Below are positions 20,648 through 33,600 of a stretch of 64,000 nucleotides of DNA, piece by piece (the first letter of the stretch is position 1; each line of letters opens with the position of its first letter). The stretch is taken from assembly GCA_035048815.1 (NCBI GenBank), contig JAUCBN010000013.1, forward strand, positions 1,190,501-1,254,500, read 5' to 3'. The translations under genes were made by a program, and so were the position numbers. Below the pieces are notes generated by a model. The model did not search any database. It worked only from the letters and a program-made list of their open reading frames with translations, and was not told where the DNA came from. This DNA comes from Abelmoschus esculentus (lineage: Eukaryota; Streptophyta; Magnoliopsida; Malvales; Malvaceae).

Positions 20648-21905
20648 ATGTCGTCGAGGTTTCAAATGATTGCCACACTTTTTCTGGTAGCAGCAATGGT
20701 GCTCGGGGGATCCAAATCCAATGCTCAGCTTAGTGACACTTTTTATGCAAAAACATGTCCAAAGGTGTCCAGTATTGTTCGTACTGTGCTGAAGCAACCT
20801 CAAGGAAATGACATTTGGATCTTTCCAAAGATAGTTCGACTTCAGTTTCATGACTGTTTCGTTAATGTAAGAAACAGTTTTGCCTACACTTTTGATTTAA
20901 CTCATTCATACGTATTTGTATTGCCACTGACATCCATATACGTACGCTACGCATGCAGGGTTGTGATGCCTCACTATTGCTGAATGGCACGGGTAGTGAA
21001 AAAACGGCTCAACCGAACCTTTCGACAGATGGATATGCCGTTATCGACGATATCAAAACAGCGTTGGAGAAAGCTTGTCCTGGAGTTGTCTCGTGTGCTG
21101 ATATTCTGGCCCTTGCTGCTCAACAGTCGGTGACGTTGGTATGATTTTCCACTACCAATGATGATTCAAATCTTTTTTTTTTTTAATTTCTTCTGAATTA
21201 GTTGCAGAACAATGTTTAAGAAGATGTTTGGTTTGCAGGGTGGAGGTCCGACATGGAAAGTTCCACTCGGAAGAAGGGATAGTCGTACCGCACACCGTGA
21301 AGGAATCAGAGGCATCCCATCTCAACATGATAGCCTGGCTAATCTTGCAGCTAGGTTCAAGAGTGTGGGACTTGATTCCACTGATCTTGTTGCTTTGTCA
21401 GGTAATTACTTGATGGCTAAGAAATCTTATTTCCCAAGGAATCAGAGGCATCAGAATTCGTGTTAATATGATGTTGTTTTCCTTCTCAGGAGTTCACACA
21501 TTTGGAAGGGCTCAATGCGCGGCTTTCATGGACCGCCTCTACAATTTCAACAACGTATCTGGTTCCGTCGACCCGACCCTCAACGCAACGTATGCGAAAG
21601 CACTTCAACAACAATGTCCTAAAGGCGGAGATGTTACCAGTTTGATCGATCTGGATGAACAAACTTCCCTTACTTTTGACAACAAGTACTTTTTGAACCT
21701 TCAGAACCGCCGCGGACTCCTTCAATCGGATCAGGAACTGTTCTCCACAAATGGTGCAGAGACAGTGGCCATTGTGAACAGGTTCGCCAGCAGCCAAAGT
21801 CAGTTCTTTAGTAGCTTTTCTAAGGCCATGATTAAGATGGGAAACATCAACCCCTTGAGCGGTAGCAATGGAGAAGTCAGACTGGATTGCAGAAAGATCA
21901 ACTAG
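20648..21905 (+). CDS. Class III secretory peroxidase, Prx-C
   Basis: Third intact copy. Exons are 20648-20866, 20959-21138, 21239-21401 and 21490-21905, giving 325 aa. The signal peptide, distal Arg-His site, Pro-rich and cysteine positions and the proximal motif LSGVHTFGRAQC all match Prx-B. The second intron donor is GTATGA rather than GTAAGA, still a valid GT donor. Introns as well as exons are nearly identical to those of Prx-B, which points to a recent duplication or gene conversion. The sequence reads GYAVIDD where Prx-B has an Asp, and GIRGIPS where Prx-B has GIGGIPS. Lignin-, suberin- or ROS-related roles are typical of the family, but none can be assigned from sequence. Confidence 0.93.
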
Positions 21906-22289
21906 AATCTGCAATTCTTAAACTTCAACCTTTGTGTGTGTTTCTTTTCTTCTTTATTATGGTGATGCGTGCTTCCTCCTCCTGATTCATGTTCTTTGGC
22001 TGGTTCTTGTAGCAAAATGTCTGCACGGAACATGGTTCCATGACGTTTTGGAATAATAATCTCACTATTTCAGTTCACTATTCCTTCTTAATGAATAATC
22101 CTGGTGTTGATATGGAAGATTTGTATAGTAAATTAGTACTAGAGGTAGCGTTGACGCCATATATTATGTTTGAATCAATATAGTAATCCTGTCATGCCAA
22201 TGCATTTGATAATGATTGGTTTGGTGTTCCACTCCGTATTTGATTGTGTTTATCTGATACAGATCGCATTCAAGCTGAGGTAAGTGGTG

Positions 22290-22560
22290 ATTTGGTGCGG
22301 AAATCATTTGTAACTTTTTTATGACTCCTTTCCTACCTCTGTTTTAAATTACAGATTAAAGTTTATGATTTAGGGTTTAAGGTTTAGGATTAGGGGTTGT
22401 GATTAGAGTTTAGGGAATTAAGGATAAACTTTTTAGAGTATAGAATTCAAGGTTTAGGATATAAAAAATAAGGATTAGGGTTGAAAATTTAATTTTTTTA
22501 ATTTTTTTAAATGAGACATGAAAGAATGGGAGATAGATGATTTTTACCCGAAGATTTGAC
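22290..22560 (+). mobile_element. MITE-like element with telomere-like core (copy 4)
   Basis: Degenerate TTTAGGG units (GATTTAGGGTTTAAGG and similar) lie at about 22365-22480. The right end in reverse complement is GGGTAAAAATCATCTATCTC, and the left end carries GCGGAAATCATTTGTAAC. The orientation is the same as copy 1. It lies just beyond the end of the Prx-C duplicated flank. Confidence 0.5.
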
Positions 22561-23611
22561 TGGAAAAAAACATATAAATAATTATTGGATAAGTCGACTC
22601 ATTATCTAAAGTTTTAGTCAATAAAAACATTAAATTTAAAATATTTTTTAAATAATTTTATTTTTTATTTACATGTAAGAAAGAAGTTAAGATTCATATT
22701 AAAAAAAATAAGATATTAAACCTTATTTACCTGAGTTATAAACTCTTATCGTATTTTTAAAATTTTTATTTTTTTAATAAAACTAATGTACTTATATTAA
22801 AAAATTTAAAATATTTAAAACTTTAAAATAATATTATATCAAATAATTTTAATCTCACTTTAAAATAACTTTTAACTAAAATAACTAAACAAATTAAATA
22901 AATCAAACAAAATAACGAACCAATTATTCATCAAGCCCAACATTAAAATGGCTGGTTAGCAACTAGATTCGATAAACTTGATCTAAACTCAATTAATTAT
23001 TCGAACCGAATTATTTAATTTAAGATCTAATATAGGTCAAATATATCGATTTAAGTTTGATTCGTTATCTAAAACAAATGTTAATTAGGTCGATATTAAT
23101 CTAAATCGAAAGTAACTCGAATTAAATTTAATTAAATTTAAATATTGATATAACTTTAACATGATACTTGAATTAAGGTGAATGAATAATTTATTTTTAT
23201 TTTATTTATTTTTAATAATATCTCGTTATATTTGAATGAGAATTACTTATTTGCTTGTATCTTGACATGTCAAAACAAGATTAAAGCGTTGCGATACGAT
23301 TATAATATTTTTTTTTCAAAAAATAAGATAAAAATGAAAAAAAATATTTTATCAATTTTATTAAAGGTAATTCTAAATGTTTTAGTGATTTAATTTAACG
23401 GTTAAATGTAGTGTTTAAAATTTATGAGTTATTATTAAAATTTAAGATTTATATTATAATATAAAATTTTATAAATCAACATTTAAATCTTAATATATTA
23501 CACTAAAATTTAAACCCACATCTAAAACCTAAATTCTAATATAAACTATGATTTTCGCTATCTTTCATTAATTATTACGCTATTTTTTTTATTAATTTTT
23601 CATAAAAACTA

Positions 23612-23648
<37 letters not shown>

Positions 23649-23787
23649 TTATCAGTCGTTAGATATATAAATTATTTAAACTTTTTATTTTAAAAAATAT
23701 TTAAAGTCTATTTTAATATTTAAATAAACTTTGGGTCAGAGGCAGAGCAAATACCCATCCCTCCAGTCTCCACGCACCAACACCAAG
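22561..23787. other. AT-rich intergenic region before WHY2
   Basis: No gene, RNA or bounded element was seen. An (ATT)n microsatellite of about 10 units lies at 23618-23648. The last roughly 60 bp before the WHY2 ATG is C-rich, as expected of a 5' UTR. Confidence 0.5.
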
Positions 23788-26700
23788 ATGTTGAAACAAT
23801 GGCGCTCTCTGCTCTCCAGGTGTATTTTCTCTTTCTCTATTCTCAGAAACTTCCATTCAAAAACCCTAGTTAGTTTGTTTTGCTGTAAGATTTAGGGTGC
23901 TTGAGAAAACAGAATCGAAATGCCTATTCTATCGTCGTCTTTGCTCATTTTCTTTTTGTAATTTATAAAACCTCAACTAAGCCCTAACGTTGTCTTCTCC
24001 GTCTAACGCCACAAATAACAAATTTTCAAATTTCTTTAGGTTCTGTTTTTTATGTAGATTTTAGTTTTCAAGGATTTTCTCACTGTCAGAGCAATGGGTT
24101 TTTGCCCTTCTGCTGAAAGGACTAGTATTTCTTCTTCACGTATATAAATATACGGGCGTTGGACACTTTTGAATTGTTTTTATAATAATGTTTTCACTGC
24201 AATCAGGAACCTTTCTTCCAAAACACTGCTGTCTGGGAAATGGGGTGATGATGCTAGAAATGCTTCATGTCCACATGGCTTTGAACCCCGAGCGGCATTT
24301 TCAACTTTTATAAAGGATTTTGCTGCTACAGGTATGCAGTTCCATCCTTAATTTGCACTGTTTCAAAATTGGTCCCTAATAATAACTCGTGTTTCTGATT
24401 GTTTTTCACATGTCTGCAGGGAATTCCAGTGCCAATGATCGGGTGTTTGCTCCTTATACTATATTCAAGGGGAAAGCTGCACTCTCTGTTTCTCCTCTTC
24501 TGCCAACTTTCAGTAAGATAAATGTATGCTCTCATTGGCTTTTCCAAATATTTGTGCTTGTGTTTCCCCTTCTGTGGTTTTCCTTCTAGTGAATGGATTG
24601 GTGCCTTTCATTTTGCATTGTGTTCGTAGTCTGGCACTGGCAGCCTTAGACTTGATCGCAATGGTTGCTTGATGTTGACATTCTGGCCTGGTTTTGATCG
24701 CAAGTATGATTGGGAGAAGAGACAGGTAAGTATTTCCTATCTTGTTTTCTCATTAAACTTTTACTGCATTGATAAATAAAGCATAAAACCATGTGAACTG
24801 AATCAGAAGATTACACGTGAATTTAGGTACTCTTAGCTGGATATCTTTGCTTTATGATAACATTTCCCTTAATCTCTGCCAGTTTCTTGTTGCTCCTATC
24901 CTCCCCTTAGTATGTAGACTTACCTGTTATGTTAACGTTTTGCAGACTTTTGCTTTGTCTCCAACAGAAGTTGGGTCTTTGATAAGCATGGGTGCCCAAG
25001 ATGCCTCTGAATTCTACCATGACCCTTCAATGAAATCAGTGTTAGTTTTTGCAGTTTTTTCTTTTCTACATTCATTTAGTTGGAAGCAATTCTAGCTTAT
25101 ATGGATTTTTATTCGCATTTTAAGGTGACAATTATTTTCTGCAACAGCAATGCTGGTCAAGTAAGCAAGAAGTTATATATTAAGCCCCTTGAAGGTGATA
25201 ATGGCTACATGATTTCTTTGAGTAAGTACTAAGTACTTCCTTTATTTTCAACTTTAATGTTGCTCTCTCTCAAAGCAGCTTTTGTAGCTTTAGTGTGGCT
25301 TTTTATTTTCTATTTTTGAGAGCTAGACATTACTTCCAAACTATTTGTGAGAAGAGTAGAATTACTGTATAGAACAGATATTTGTACCCAGCAATTTAGG
25401 AATCTTTCATCGTCATCAATGGTACTGCACATAGTGAAAAGTTGGGTATTTTGATGAGATTAGATTGATCTTGGTGAGATCTCTGTCCCTAGACCACCAA
25501 CCTTGGATTATATGGTTCAGACACGCCTTCAACTTCAAGGGGCAAATGAGATTTATGTAAAACCTTCTGTTAAGCCCAATTATTGTATTGAACCAGTTGA
25601 TCAATTTCAATTGCAGGTCAAGAGTTCATAATTTCTTGATGTATTTTTGTGTTGTCATATCATATTGTTTCTTGACTGAGTACTATTTAATCCTATGTTT
25701 GCTCTCGTGTGGCTGATATTATAACTGAAGTGAGTTGTTCTTTGTTCCATACATATCAACACTAGTGTAATTGTAGAGGATTAGAATTTCTATTGGTCGC
25801 TAGGAAATATCTTGTTCCGTTTTTACATTTTTAAATGTACTTGTGTCCAGCACCCGTTTCAGACTTATTTCTGTACATGGATATGGGAATATGACCATCC
25901 AAGAGTCCTCCAAATACATGAAAAAACTCAAGTATCAGACGCATACTTGTATTTGATGCTATGCTTGAGTTTGAGTAAGATAGGCAGGGAATAGGTTCTT
26001 AGAATTAAGGTTGGCAAATTGTTGAATGGGGACAATTTGCATAAGTTTTGAGAAATTCCGTACATAAAATTGCATGAAAGGAACTGGACGAAATATAAGG
26101 TATCATGGTCTGTTATAAAGGACTAGAGTATAGAATTCAACTTGTCTGTCAAGGTTGCTCCATATAGTGAATCTGTTTTCATGATTCGAGCTATGAAAGT
26201 GTGCTACTCTGGATGCGTAATGACATTGAATTATTTCTTGTCAAAGGAAACCAACCTAAATTTTTGGGAATTTTGAAAGATTGGTGAGTGTTGAATTACT
26301 ATTTTCAAGAATAATCTGTCCAGGCAGATCTAGGAATCAAGGGCATAATTGCGTAGGACAATACTAATAATCGTTATTGCTACTTTTTCTTAAATTGCTT
26401 GAAAGGATAATGGTCTACTGCTAAAGATTGTAACAGAGTAGTTACATATATGGGAACAGAAACATCTACTATACTAGGGGTATTGGTGACCTACACATTG
26501 AACAGATCGGTTCTGAGATTTTCATGGACAAATGTCTGTCGTCTTGGTCATAAGAAAGAATATGGCTATTCCCCCCCCTGAAAATGTGAAAAATTTTAAT
26601 CTCTGTAGGCTCTGAATCCTCTGATATATCTTGGAAATTGGGTCCTCTCAGATTCACAACCAATGTCCTTTATGTTTTTCAAAGGGGAAAAAAGTAGTGC

Positions 26701-27940
26701 TTATTTTTGGGACCATGCCATTGAAATAGAAATACTTCTCATCTTTTTCTATTGCTGCTTTAGCTGTAAAGGCTAGACGAAAGCATGTATAGTTGTTTAG
26801 GCTTTGCTATAGGTGTGAGAACGCTCCTAATAGCCCCCTATTAGAGAAACTTAAGTAAGGCCCATCTGTTGTATACTTTGTTTAGCACTTCAAATGCTAT
26901 TTATGGCAAATGCAACGTCGTAGCTTCTTATGATTTTCTGAATAATGTGGATTATTTTCTTTTACATGTTCATAATGTATTTTTTATTTTATTTTTAAAC
27001 ATCGTCTTTTGTTGTAAAACAGTAAAAGTAAATCCAACTAATACACACAAGAGTAATAGATCGTTTCTCCTTGGGTATTTTTGCAATGCTTTGTTATACA
27101 CCTTTTGAAGAGAGACTGAGTTGGGAAACCGTTAATTCTTTTTTTATTTCCCAACAAGTTAATCTACAGTAACAAATAGTAACTAGTATTTAATTTATTT
27201 GTCAGGGTGTTTTATTTAAGTTTTAACTTCCTCTGCGGTTTCTTTGCAGCCGTCACGAACAACATTCAAAAATCAATTGAGCGCCTTAATGTACCTGTCA
27301 CAACAGCTGAATTTACAGTACTGAAGACAGCATGCAGTGTATGATGATCCAATGACTTACTCAACTTTATTGCTATCTACCTGATTTAACCAGATTTTTT
27401 TCCTATTATTGGAAACAAATAGTGTTGATACCATCTGTGTGAGATTAGGTTTGCAGTCTTCAAATTACCTTAGCAATCAGTAATTAGGAGTAGAATCCCA
27501 TTTTTAATGTGATATTGGACTTCCGCTGTTGGGCGGTCATCTCGTCATTTCAAAGCTAGACATGGCAGTTAAGAGCTGTGGTACGTGGCTCGTGAAATAG
27601 CTTAATATGTTTTCAATATGTTAATGGAATATACGGTATATGAGCACGGATCTTAGGTAAATCATATTGATTATGAGTTAATAAACCTTGTTTGAGATGA
27701 TATATAGGTTGGATTAATAAATACTAACCCTTTTTTCTTGGCCATTAATTTTATGTTGGTTGATGTTGGCTAAATCATGTGTGGTAACAAAAATGTTACT
27801 GTTTTTCCATTGTTGCACAGTTTGCATTGCCCCATATCATCGGGTGGGATAGGTTGACCGATCCGTCTCGTAAAGGCATCGAGGGGAGTCCTTCAAAGGT
27901 GAATGCAAAGAAGCATCTGGATTTGGAATGGGATAGATGA
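23788..27940 (+). CDS. WHY2: WHIRLY-family single-stranded DNA-binding protein, WHY2 type
   Basis: WHIRLY proteins bind single-stranded DNA as tetramers and protect organelle genomes from illegitimate repair; the WHY2 class acts in mitochondria. Exons are 23788-23819, 24207-24331, 24420-24523, 24630-24725, 24946-25040, 25148-25221, 27250-27338 and 27821-27940, giving 244 aa. The N-terminus MLKQWRSLLSRNLSS is Arg/Leu/Ser-rich with no early acidic residue, fitting a mitochondrial presequence. The signature KGKAALSV sits at about residues 69-76, followed by LTFWPGFDRKYDWEKRQ, SPTEVGSLISMGAQDA, and the C-terminal half with LTVTNNIQKS and FTVLKTACSFALPHIIGWDR. Intron 6 is about 2.0 kb. The exon 5/6 join is least certain: GT at 25041 gives Val before Asn, where relatives usually have Ser. 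The gene is otherwise complete. Confidence 0.88.
25222..27249 (+). other. Long WHY2 intron 6 without other genes
   Basis: The intron holds no open frame with recognisable protein similarity. A short C run lies near 26572-26579. The T-rich tract and AG at 27249 give the acceptor. The composition is like the rest of the gene and no clear transposon ends were seen. Confidence 0.5.
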
Positions 27941-28449
27941 AGAGTAAGTACAAACTATATAAATGGCAATTTGACACTGCTTCCGCATAGTATGCTCCAT
28001 GGACATGCTGAACTAGATTATGTTTTGGTCAGTCGAAACCTGTTTTGGTGCTACTATCTGTTATGTTTAAGCATGAACTAGATTTGGCATATATATGCAT
28101 ATTATATCGAAATTGAAATATTGAAATTGTTTAAACATATTTTTGTCAAACCCATTTTTCATTCCATGACCTACTATAGTGATGTCCTCTAAACTCAGTT
28201 TTCTCTATGCATAACGTTAAGATTCGAATTTTAATTTTTTAATTTGCTTAAGTGACCAGGCACCTATCTAGTTGGTTATTTTAATCCTTTTTTTATTATT
28301 GCAAATGATGTTAAGGAAACACAAACTCTGGAGAAAGGAGTGTAAAGGTAGGGTGATTTAAGCATGGCAAAAGGGTATATGAATGTGATCCGACGTGGAT
28401 CCATCACTCTACTCAAATAAAAAATTATTATATAATCTCGACTTATCAC

Positions 28450-28660
28450 GAGAAATTATATTATGGGTAAGTCTCACTATGTGTTCATGAGACCAATTAT
28501 TAAAAACCACGTACCTCATCAATTTTTCTATGTTATATATTTTTTCAAGTGAATCTTCACTTGAAAAATAAAATAAATTAACAGTAAATATGAGTGAAGA
28601 TTCACTTAAGAAAATATAACATAAAAAATAATGAGATGAATGTTTTTATTGGTTGGTCCC
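28450..28660. mobile_element. MITE of the GTGAAGATTCAC family (copy 3)
   Basis: It begins GAGAAATTATATTATGGGTA, nearly identical to copy 2. Its inverted core has TTCAAGTGAATCTTCACTTG and GAGTGAAGATTCACTTAAG, and it ends near TTGGTTGGTCCC. The far right terminal repeat is missing or diverged. It lies about 0.5 kb downstream of the WHY2 stop. Confidence 0.55.
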
Positions 28661-30637
28661 AATATTGCGGTTTTAGCGTTTTCCATTACCATTGGAGGGA
28701 TCTTGTTTATTGTTATACAAGTGAGAAAAGTAAATAAACTAAGAAGCAGTGGGGGTGTTGTTATGTAAGTTTTGCTTTCTCTTTCATTCCCCCCACCTTA
28801 CAAGACACGCCACCATTGACCATACTCAGACGGAGGGGAGCCCGAATTTGGTCAGGCTCGACTCGACCGGAGACATTATATTTTAGTGATGGGAACAACT
28901 GCGACAGAGCATCTACAAAACGTACAAGTAGAGTTGGAGCGTAGACAGCGATGCATGCTTTCTATGTGGAACACATGATTGCAGGATGGGAGTTGGAGCA
29001 ATTCCTCGTTCATCTCAAACTCACCTCAGCACACGATACATGGGTTTTTCTAACTTAAAATGAGATTAAAATAAAATATAATTAAAATAATTATAAAGAT
29101 TTTAGTATCAATTTTATTTTTTACGTATATCAAAATTTTTATATTTTTTGAAAAAAAAACGTTATATACCAAAATTCTTATACTTTCAAAAATTTTAAAC
29201 TTTTTATAAAAAAATTATTATATACAAAGTTTTTTATATTTTTTTAAAAAAATTGTCATATACAAAAAGTCGATATCAAAATTTTTATAATTTTTATAAT
29301 AATTTAAATTTTATCTCATTTTAATCCGCTTTACCCTAAAACTTTCCCGCACTACACCAATAAATAAATTCTTCAAAAATAAGTTACGCAAGTTGTATAG
29401 TGTTAAATGTTACTCAAGTACCGAATACACTCATAAAAATATAATTTTTTAAATTCATATTACGAAGATTGTTTAATAATTGTGGTTGAGAGGGTTCCAC
29501 AAAACATCATCTATTTATTCGTTTTTACATCAAAATCTTTAATTTTTTAACTTAAAATCTTGGGGCTTCACATTTTTACGGACTTTTTTAAATTAATTTT
29601 AATTTAGATTCTAGATTTTTTGAAAATTTCTGACATTCTGCGTTTCATATCACATATGCTCTTAAACCAGTGTAAAATATCTATTTAATTTTAATTTATA
29701 TTTTAATTTTTTTTACAGTTTAGTCCCTTAATTTGTATGATTTTTATTTCTTTGATTTCTTTTTCATTTTCAGTCAATTTCGATTAAATTTAAACCTCAT
29801 ATTTTATTACCAATATATAATATCAATGAGACTTTATTTTATATTTTTAAATTTAATCTTATAATTTTATATTTTATTTAATTTGGTCTTTTAAATGTAT
29901 TTTTTTATTTATTCTTTCTTCAATTTTTAGACTCATTTATACTTCCGTCAATACTTAATACTAAAAATTACTTTTTCAACAAAAATAACAGTATAATATC
30001 TATATAAATATAATTTATATTTTTTTAAAAAAAATATATTCAATTTACATTTTAGCCTATTAACTTTATATTTTTATTCAATTTAGTCTTTTAACTATAA
30101 TTTTTTGGTAGCTTCTTTCTTCTAATCAATTTTTTAACTCATTTATATTTTCATCAATAGTTTGTACTAAAAAAATTCTTTATAAAATTTTATAAATAAA
30201 TTTTATAATTTTAAATGATATTCGTTTTATTAAATAACATTATAAATCTTATTTATATATGAAATATATATAAGAGAAAATCATTTTAATTTAAATTAAT
30301 ATGTAATACTATAACTTTATAAGTAATTTAAATTTATATAAATATTTAACGACTTAACTATAATTTTATAAACTTGATTCGAATAAAAAATTAAATAAAT
30401 CTAAATCATAGAAACACACCCTGAAATGGACTTCCATTCTATGATTTAAAAGGTCTGCTCCATTCTTTATAAACATGGTGGGTGGCATCATAGGCGTAGC
30501 CGGATTCATACATCAATTTTTCAGTCCACAAGCCCTGAATTCAAGAGTTTAAACATGGATACAACGTATGCAGCAGTAAAACGGGTGAGTGAAGTCTGGA
30601 AGACGAAAAAGGTGTCGAGCATTCGATTCGGCATACC
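28661..30637. other. Intergenic region between WHY2 and the AK-HSDH gene
   Basis: About 28700-29040 is less AT-rich than its surroundings and non-repetitive, but no reading frame makes a recognisable product. The rest is very AT-rich. Two direct copies of a T-rich unit of about 200 bp, carrying TTTAGTCTTTTAA-like and GACTCATTTATA-type strings, are at about 29860-29995 and 30055-30185. About 30420-30637 should include the 3' UTR of the minus-strand gene. Confidence 0.45.
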
Positions 30638-33600
30638 CTAAGATGGGGCACCGAGGTACGAAGCAAGCCGCAAAATGTCACTGAATACTCCACCAGCTGT
30701 TACTTGGGCACCAGCGCCTGGACCACGGACAATCAACGGTTGCTCCTTGTACCTTGTAGTTGTGAAAGCTATGATGTTATCGGATCCCGAGAGCTGTGCG
30801 AATGGGTGAGTTTTGCTGTATCTTCGCAGCTCCACAACTCCCTTTTGATTAATGGCATCTACCACTCCAACATATCTTAGGACCTGCAAAAAGAATGAAT
30901 CGAATCGAAATGGATTCTGAAATCTCCTACAGAGAAATTTCAACTGGACATATAGAGAAAAAGCCTAGGAAATACTAACCCACAAAACTCTGGTAATTTT
31001 CGGGATCAATTTTTTCAGAAGTTTGAGGGCAATGGTATATTTCCCACTATAATGACCTTCGAAAGGTTTTTGAATGATTATTGCAACATTAAATTATATT
31101 CTCGTTCGAATTCAGCTGAGAAATGGGATATAGACCAACAATTCCTTTGTACCACATTACCTTTAGTCCTTCACTTTTGCCCCCGGTTTTGCGACTCGAA
31201 GAAGGAACAAATTCTTTCATAAACAGACACCTTTCTTTCAAAACACAGATTCCTAGTTACCTTGCATTAAGGCACATCTCAAAGTATGCTCTTACTAGTG
31301 CTTTTTGAAAAGGGTTTTTTATCGGAACTTACAAGCACAATCGACAAGTTTGTTGTAGTGATGCTATACAAGTCAAAAATAGGGGAAACCAAGAAATGAA
31401 AACTGAATGCTTACCTCTCCTGATTCCTCAGCATCCTGTCTCTCCTTAGCCATATCTTTGTCAAACTGAGGCAATTGCTTCATAAAATCCTCGCCAGATG
31501 CAGTAGCCTGCAAAGGCAAGTGAAAGTACCATGTCTTTATGAAAGCAAAATCATTTTCTTTTCAAGTGCAGATAACTCTGAAACACGGTAAAATTAACCC
31601 TCACTCTTAGTGGCTCTGGAACCAGAGTTTGAACAGGTATATCAGAAAGTTCCAGCTTCAAGCCAGATTCTCTGGCAAGAATTATCACCTACAAGATGCA
31701 AATCAACATATGAACCCAATCTCATCCAAATGCAGTGAGCATAAACCAGGAGCAGTTAAAATATGCAAGAAATGACAGTTCAAGCCATCTCGGTTACTCT
31801 AGCCTTATTTTTAGGAATGAATTTAACCTTGATTCTTGGGACGGATTTAGAAGAATTTTGTTTATAATTTCATCGTTTTCCCTGGTGGTACATAAATACC
31901 TAGAATGAATTAACGCGTAAATTTCAAACAAGTTAAATTCTGTATTGCTTGAGGAAGCCTACTTCACTATACATCCTTCTGCAAGTGTCAAGTAGAAAGA
32001 TGCTATGAGCAAAAAAAGGTATAGAAAGATCCTCTACTGAACAACTACCTCGAGTTAGAAATGGAAAAAATTAATCTAATCCCAACATGATCCAAGCTCA
32101 TTTGATAACATAAAGTTGATAACTCAAATCCAACAAACCCAAACTTAAATTGAATATAATTTCAATTCTCTTTTAAATATCATTTGATAAAGAAAAACAA
32201 TAAATCTAACACTGACTAATATTTTTTAAAAGATAAAAATATAAAATCTTTTTTGCAACTCTCATGTAATTATGTATTTTTTTGTACACAAACCGTAACT
32301 TTAATTTTATGTATACCAAACAACTTTTTATACCTATATTAAAAAAAAACATTTATCTGGGGGAAAACTCTCAAAAGAATTCTAGCACTCAAGAATCAAC
32401 TTACAACGGCATTCCTTAATTCAGGATGAATCTAGTTATATATTAGTATTTAGTGTGTGATAAAGATGAAATATCAACCAACCAAAAGTAGTACAAGACT
32501 TTCAATTTAATTCTTTTTCTGAATTATCTACATGAAATGAAAAATCAAAACTGCATCCCACCAATTAACTTGTGACCATAAATAACATAATTTGGGATGA
32601 CAATCAAACACGATCTGAATGACCCACCAAATCCAACCAGATTTGACTTTATAGTCAGCCATTTAAACCTAAATGAACCTGAAATGACCCAAATGTTAAG
32701 TGTTGAAACCCAAAATAACCAAAATTTTACAAGACCCATTAGCCCTACCCACCCAATTACCGCCTCTACATCACAAGTTTGGCCATTGCCAGCAGCATGC
32801 AGCTAAATGATACAGCAATAACTTAATTACATATATAACTATAGGAGCAGAGAAAAACTGAACCCTTACCTTTCTTGCAACATCAGTTCCAGACAGATCA
32901 TCCCTGGGATCAGGTTCAGTATAACCTGCTTCTTTTGCCTCTGCCACCACCTCACTAAAGGTTCTAGTACCAGTGAAGTTGTTGAAAATATAACTCAAAG
33001 TTCCACTACATGTAGTAATAAAGCATGTCAAATTCAAACAATGCACATTAGAAGATAAAAAAAATTACATGAAACGTGACTAACCTGAAAATGCCCTCAA
33101 TGCGCAATATTCTGTCCCCAGTTTCAAGGAGGCCTCGTAAAGTGCTAATAATTGGAAGACCTGCTCCTACAGTTGCTTCATAGAAGTAGTGCGTGTAAGA
33201 TTGCCGCTGAAGAGCTCTCAACTTTAGGTACTGTTTTTTCACATAAAAAGTATATCAACAAAGAAGAGAGACAAGTCCAGTAATGCAAAATGTCATTAGA
33301 GAAATAATCAGAGATGCAATCACAAAGAAGGTTTCAGCGAAAACAAATTGCATCAAGCAAAATCACTAACCATTTTTAGTACAACATATATATGTATATA
33401 AATACTTAACACATAATCATGATTCAAATACCCTTTCGGTGAGGATAAGCCATTAATGAATTAAAGGAAGATTGCAGCTATTGATCAATAAAGATAACAA
33501 CAAAAAATTCGAGATCAAACTTTTACCAGTTCTAATAGCCAAAATTACTAAAATTGATATTACCTTATCGAGCGGTCCTGAATTGGCCTTCTTGTTTGGA

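Noticed and set aside
21486..21914. 142-codon open frame antisense to Prx-C exon 4 (and similar ones at 2734, 12215 and 20597)
   Set aside because: It is the mirror of a highly conserved peroxidase exon in another frame. It has no independent similarity and recurs in all three paralogues only because the exon does.
32545..32806. Overlapping 64- and 69-codon frames in AK-HSDH intron 15
   Set aside because: They lie within an intron on both strands, with no domain, and are repeat-like (CCAAATG and CAAAATAACC strings).
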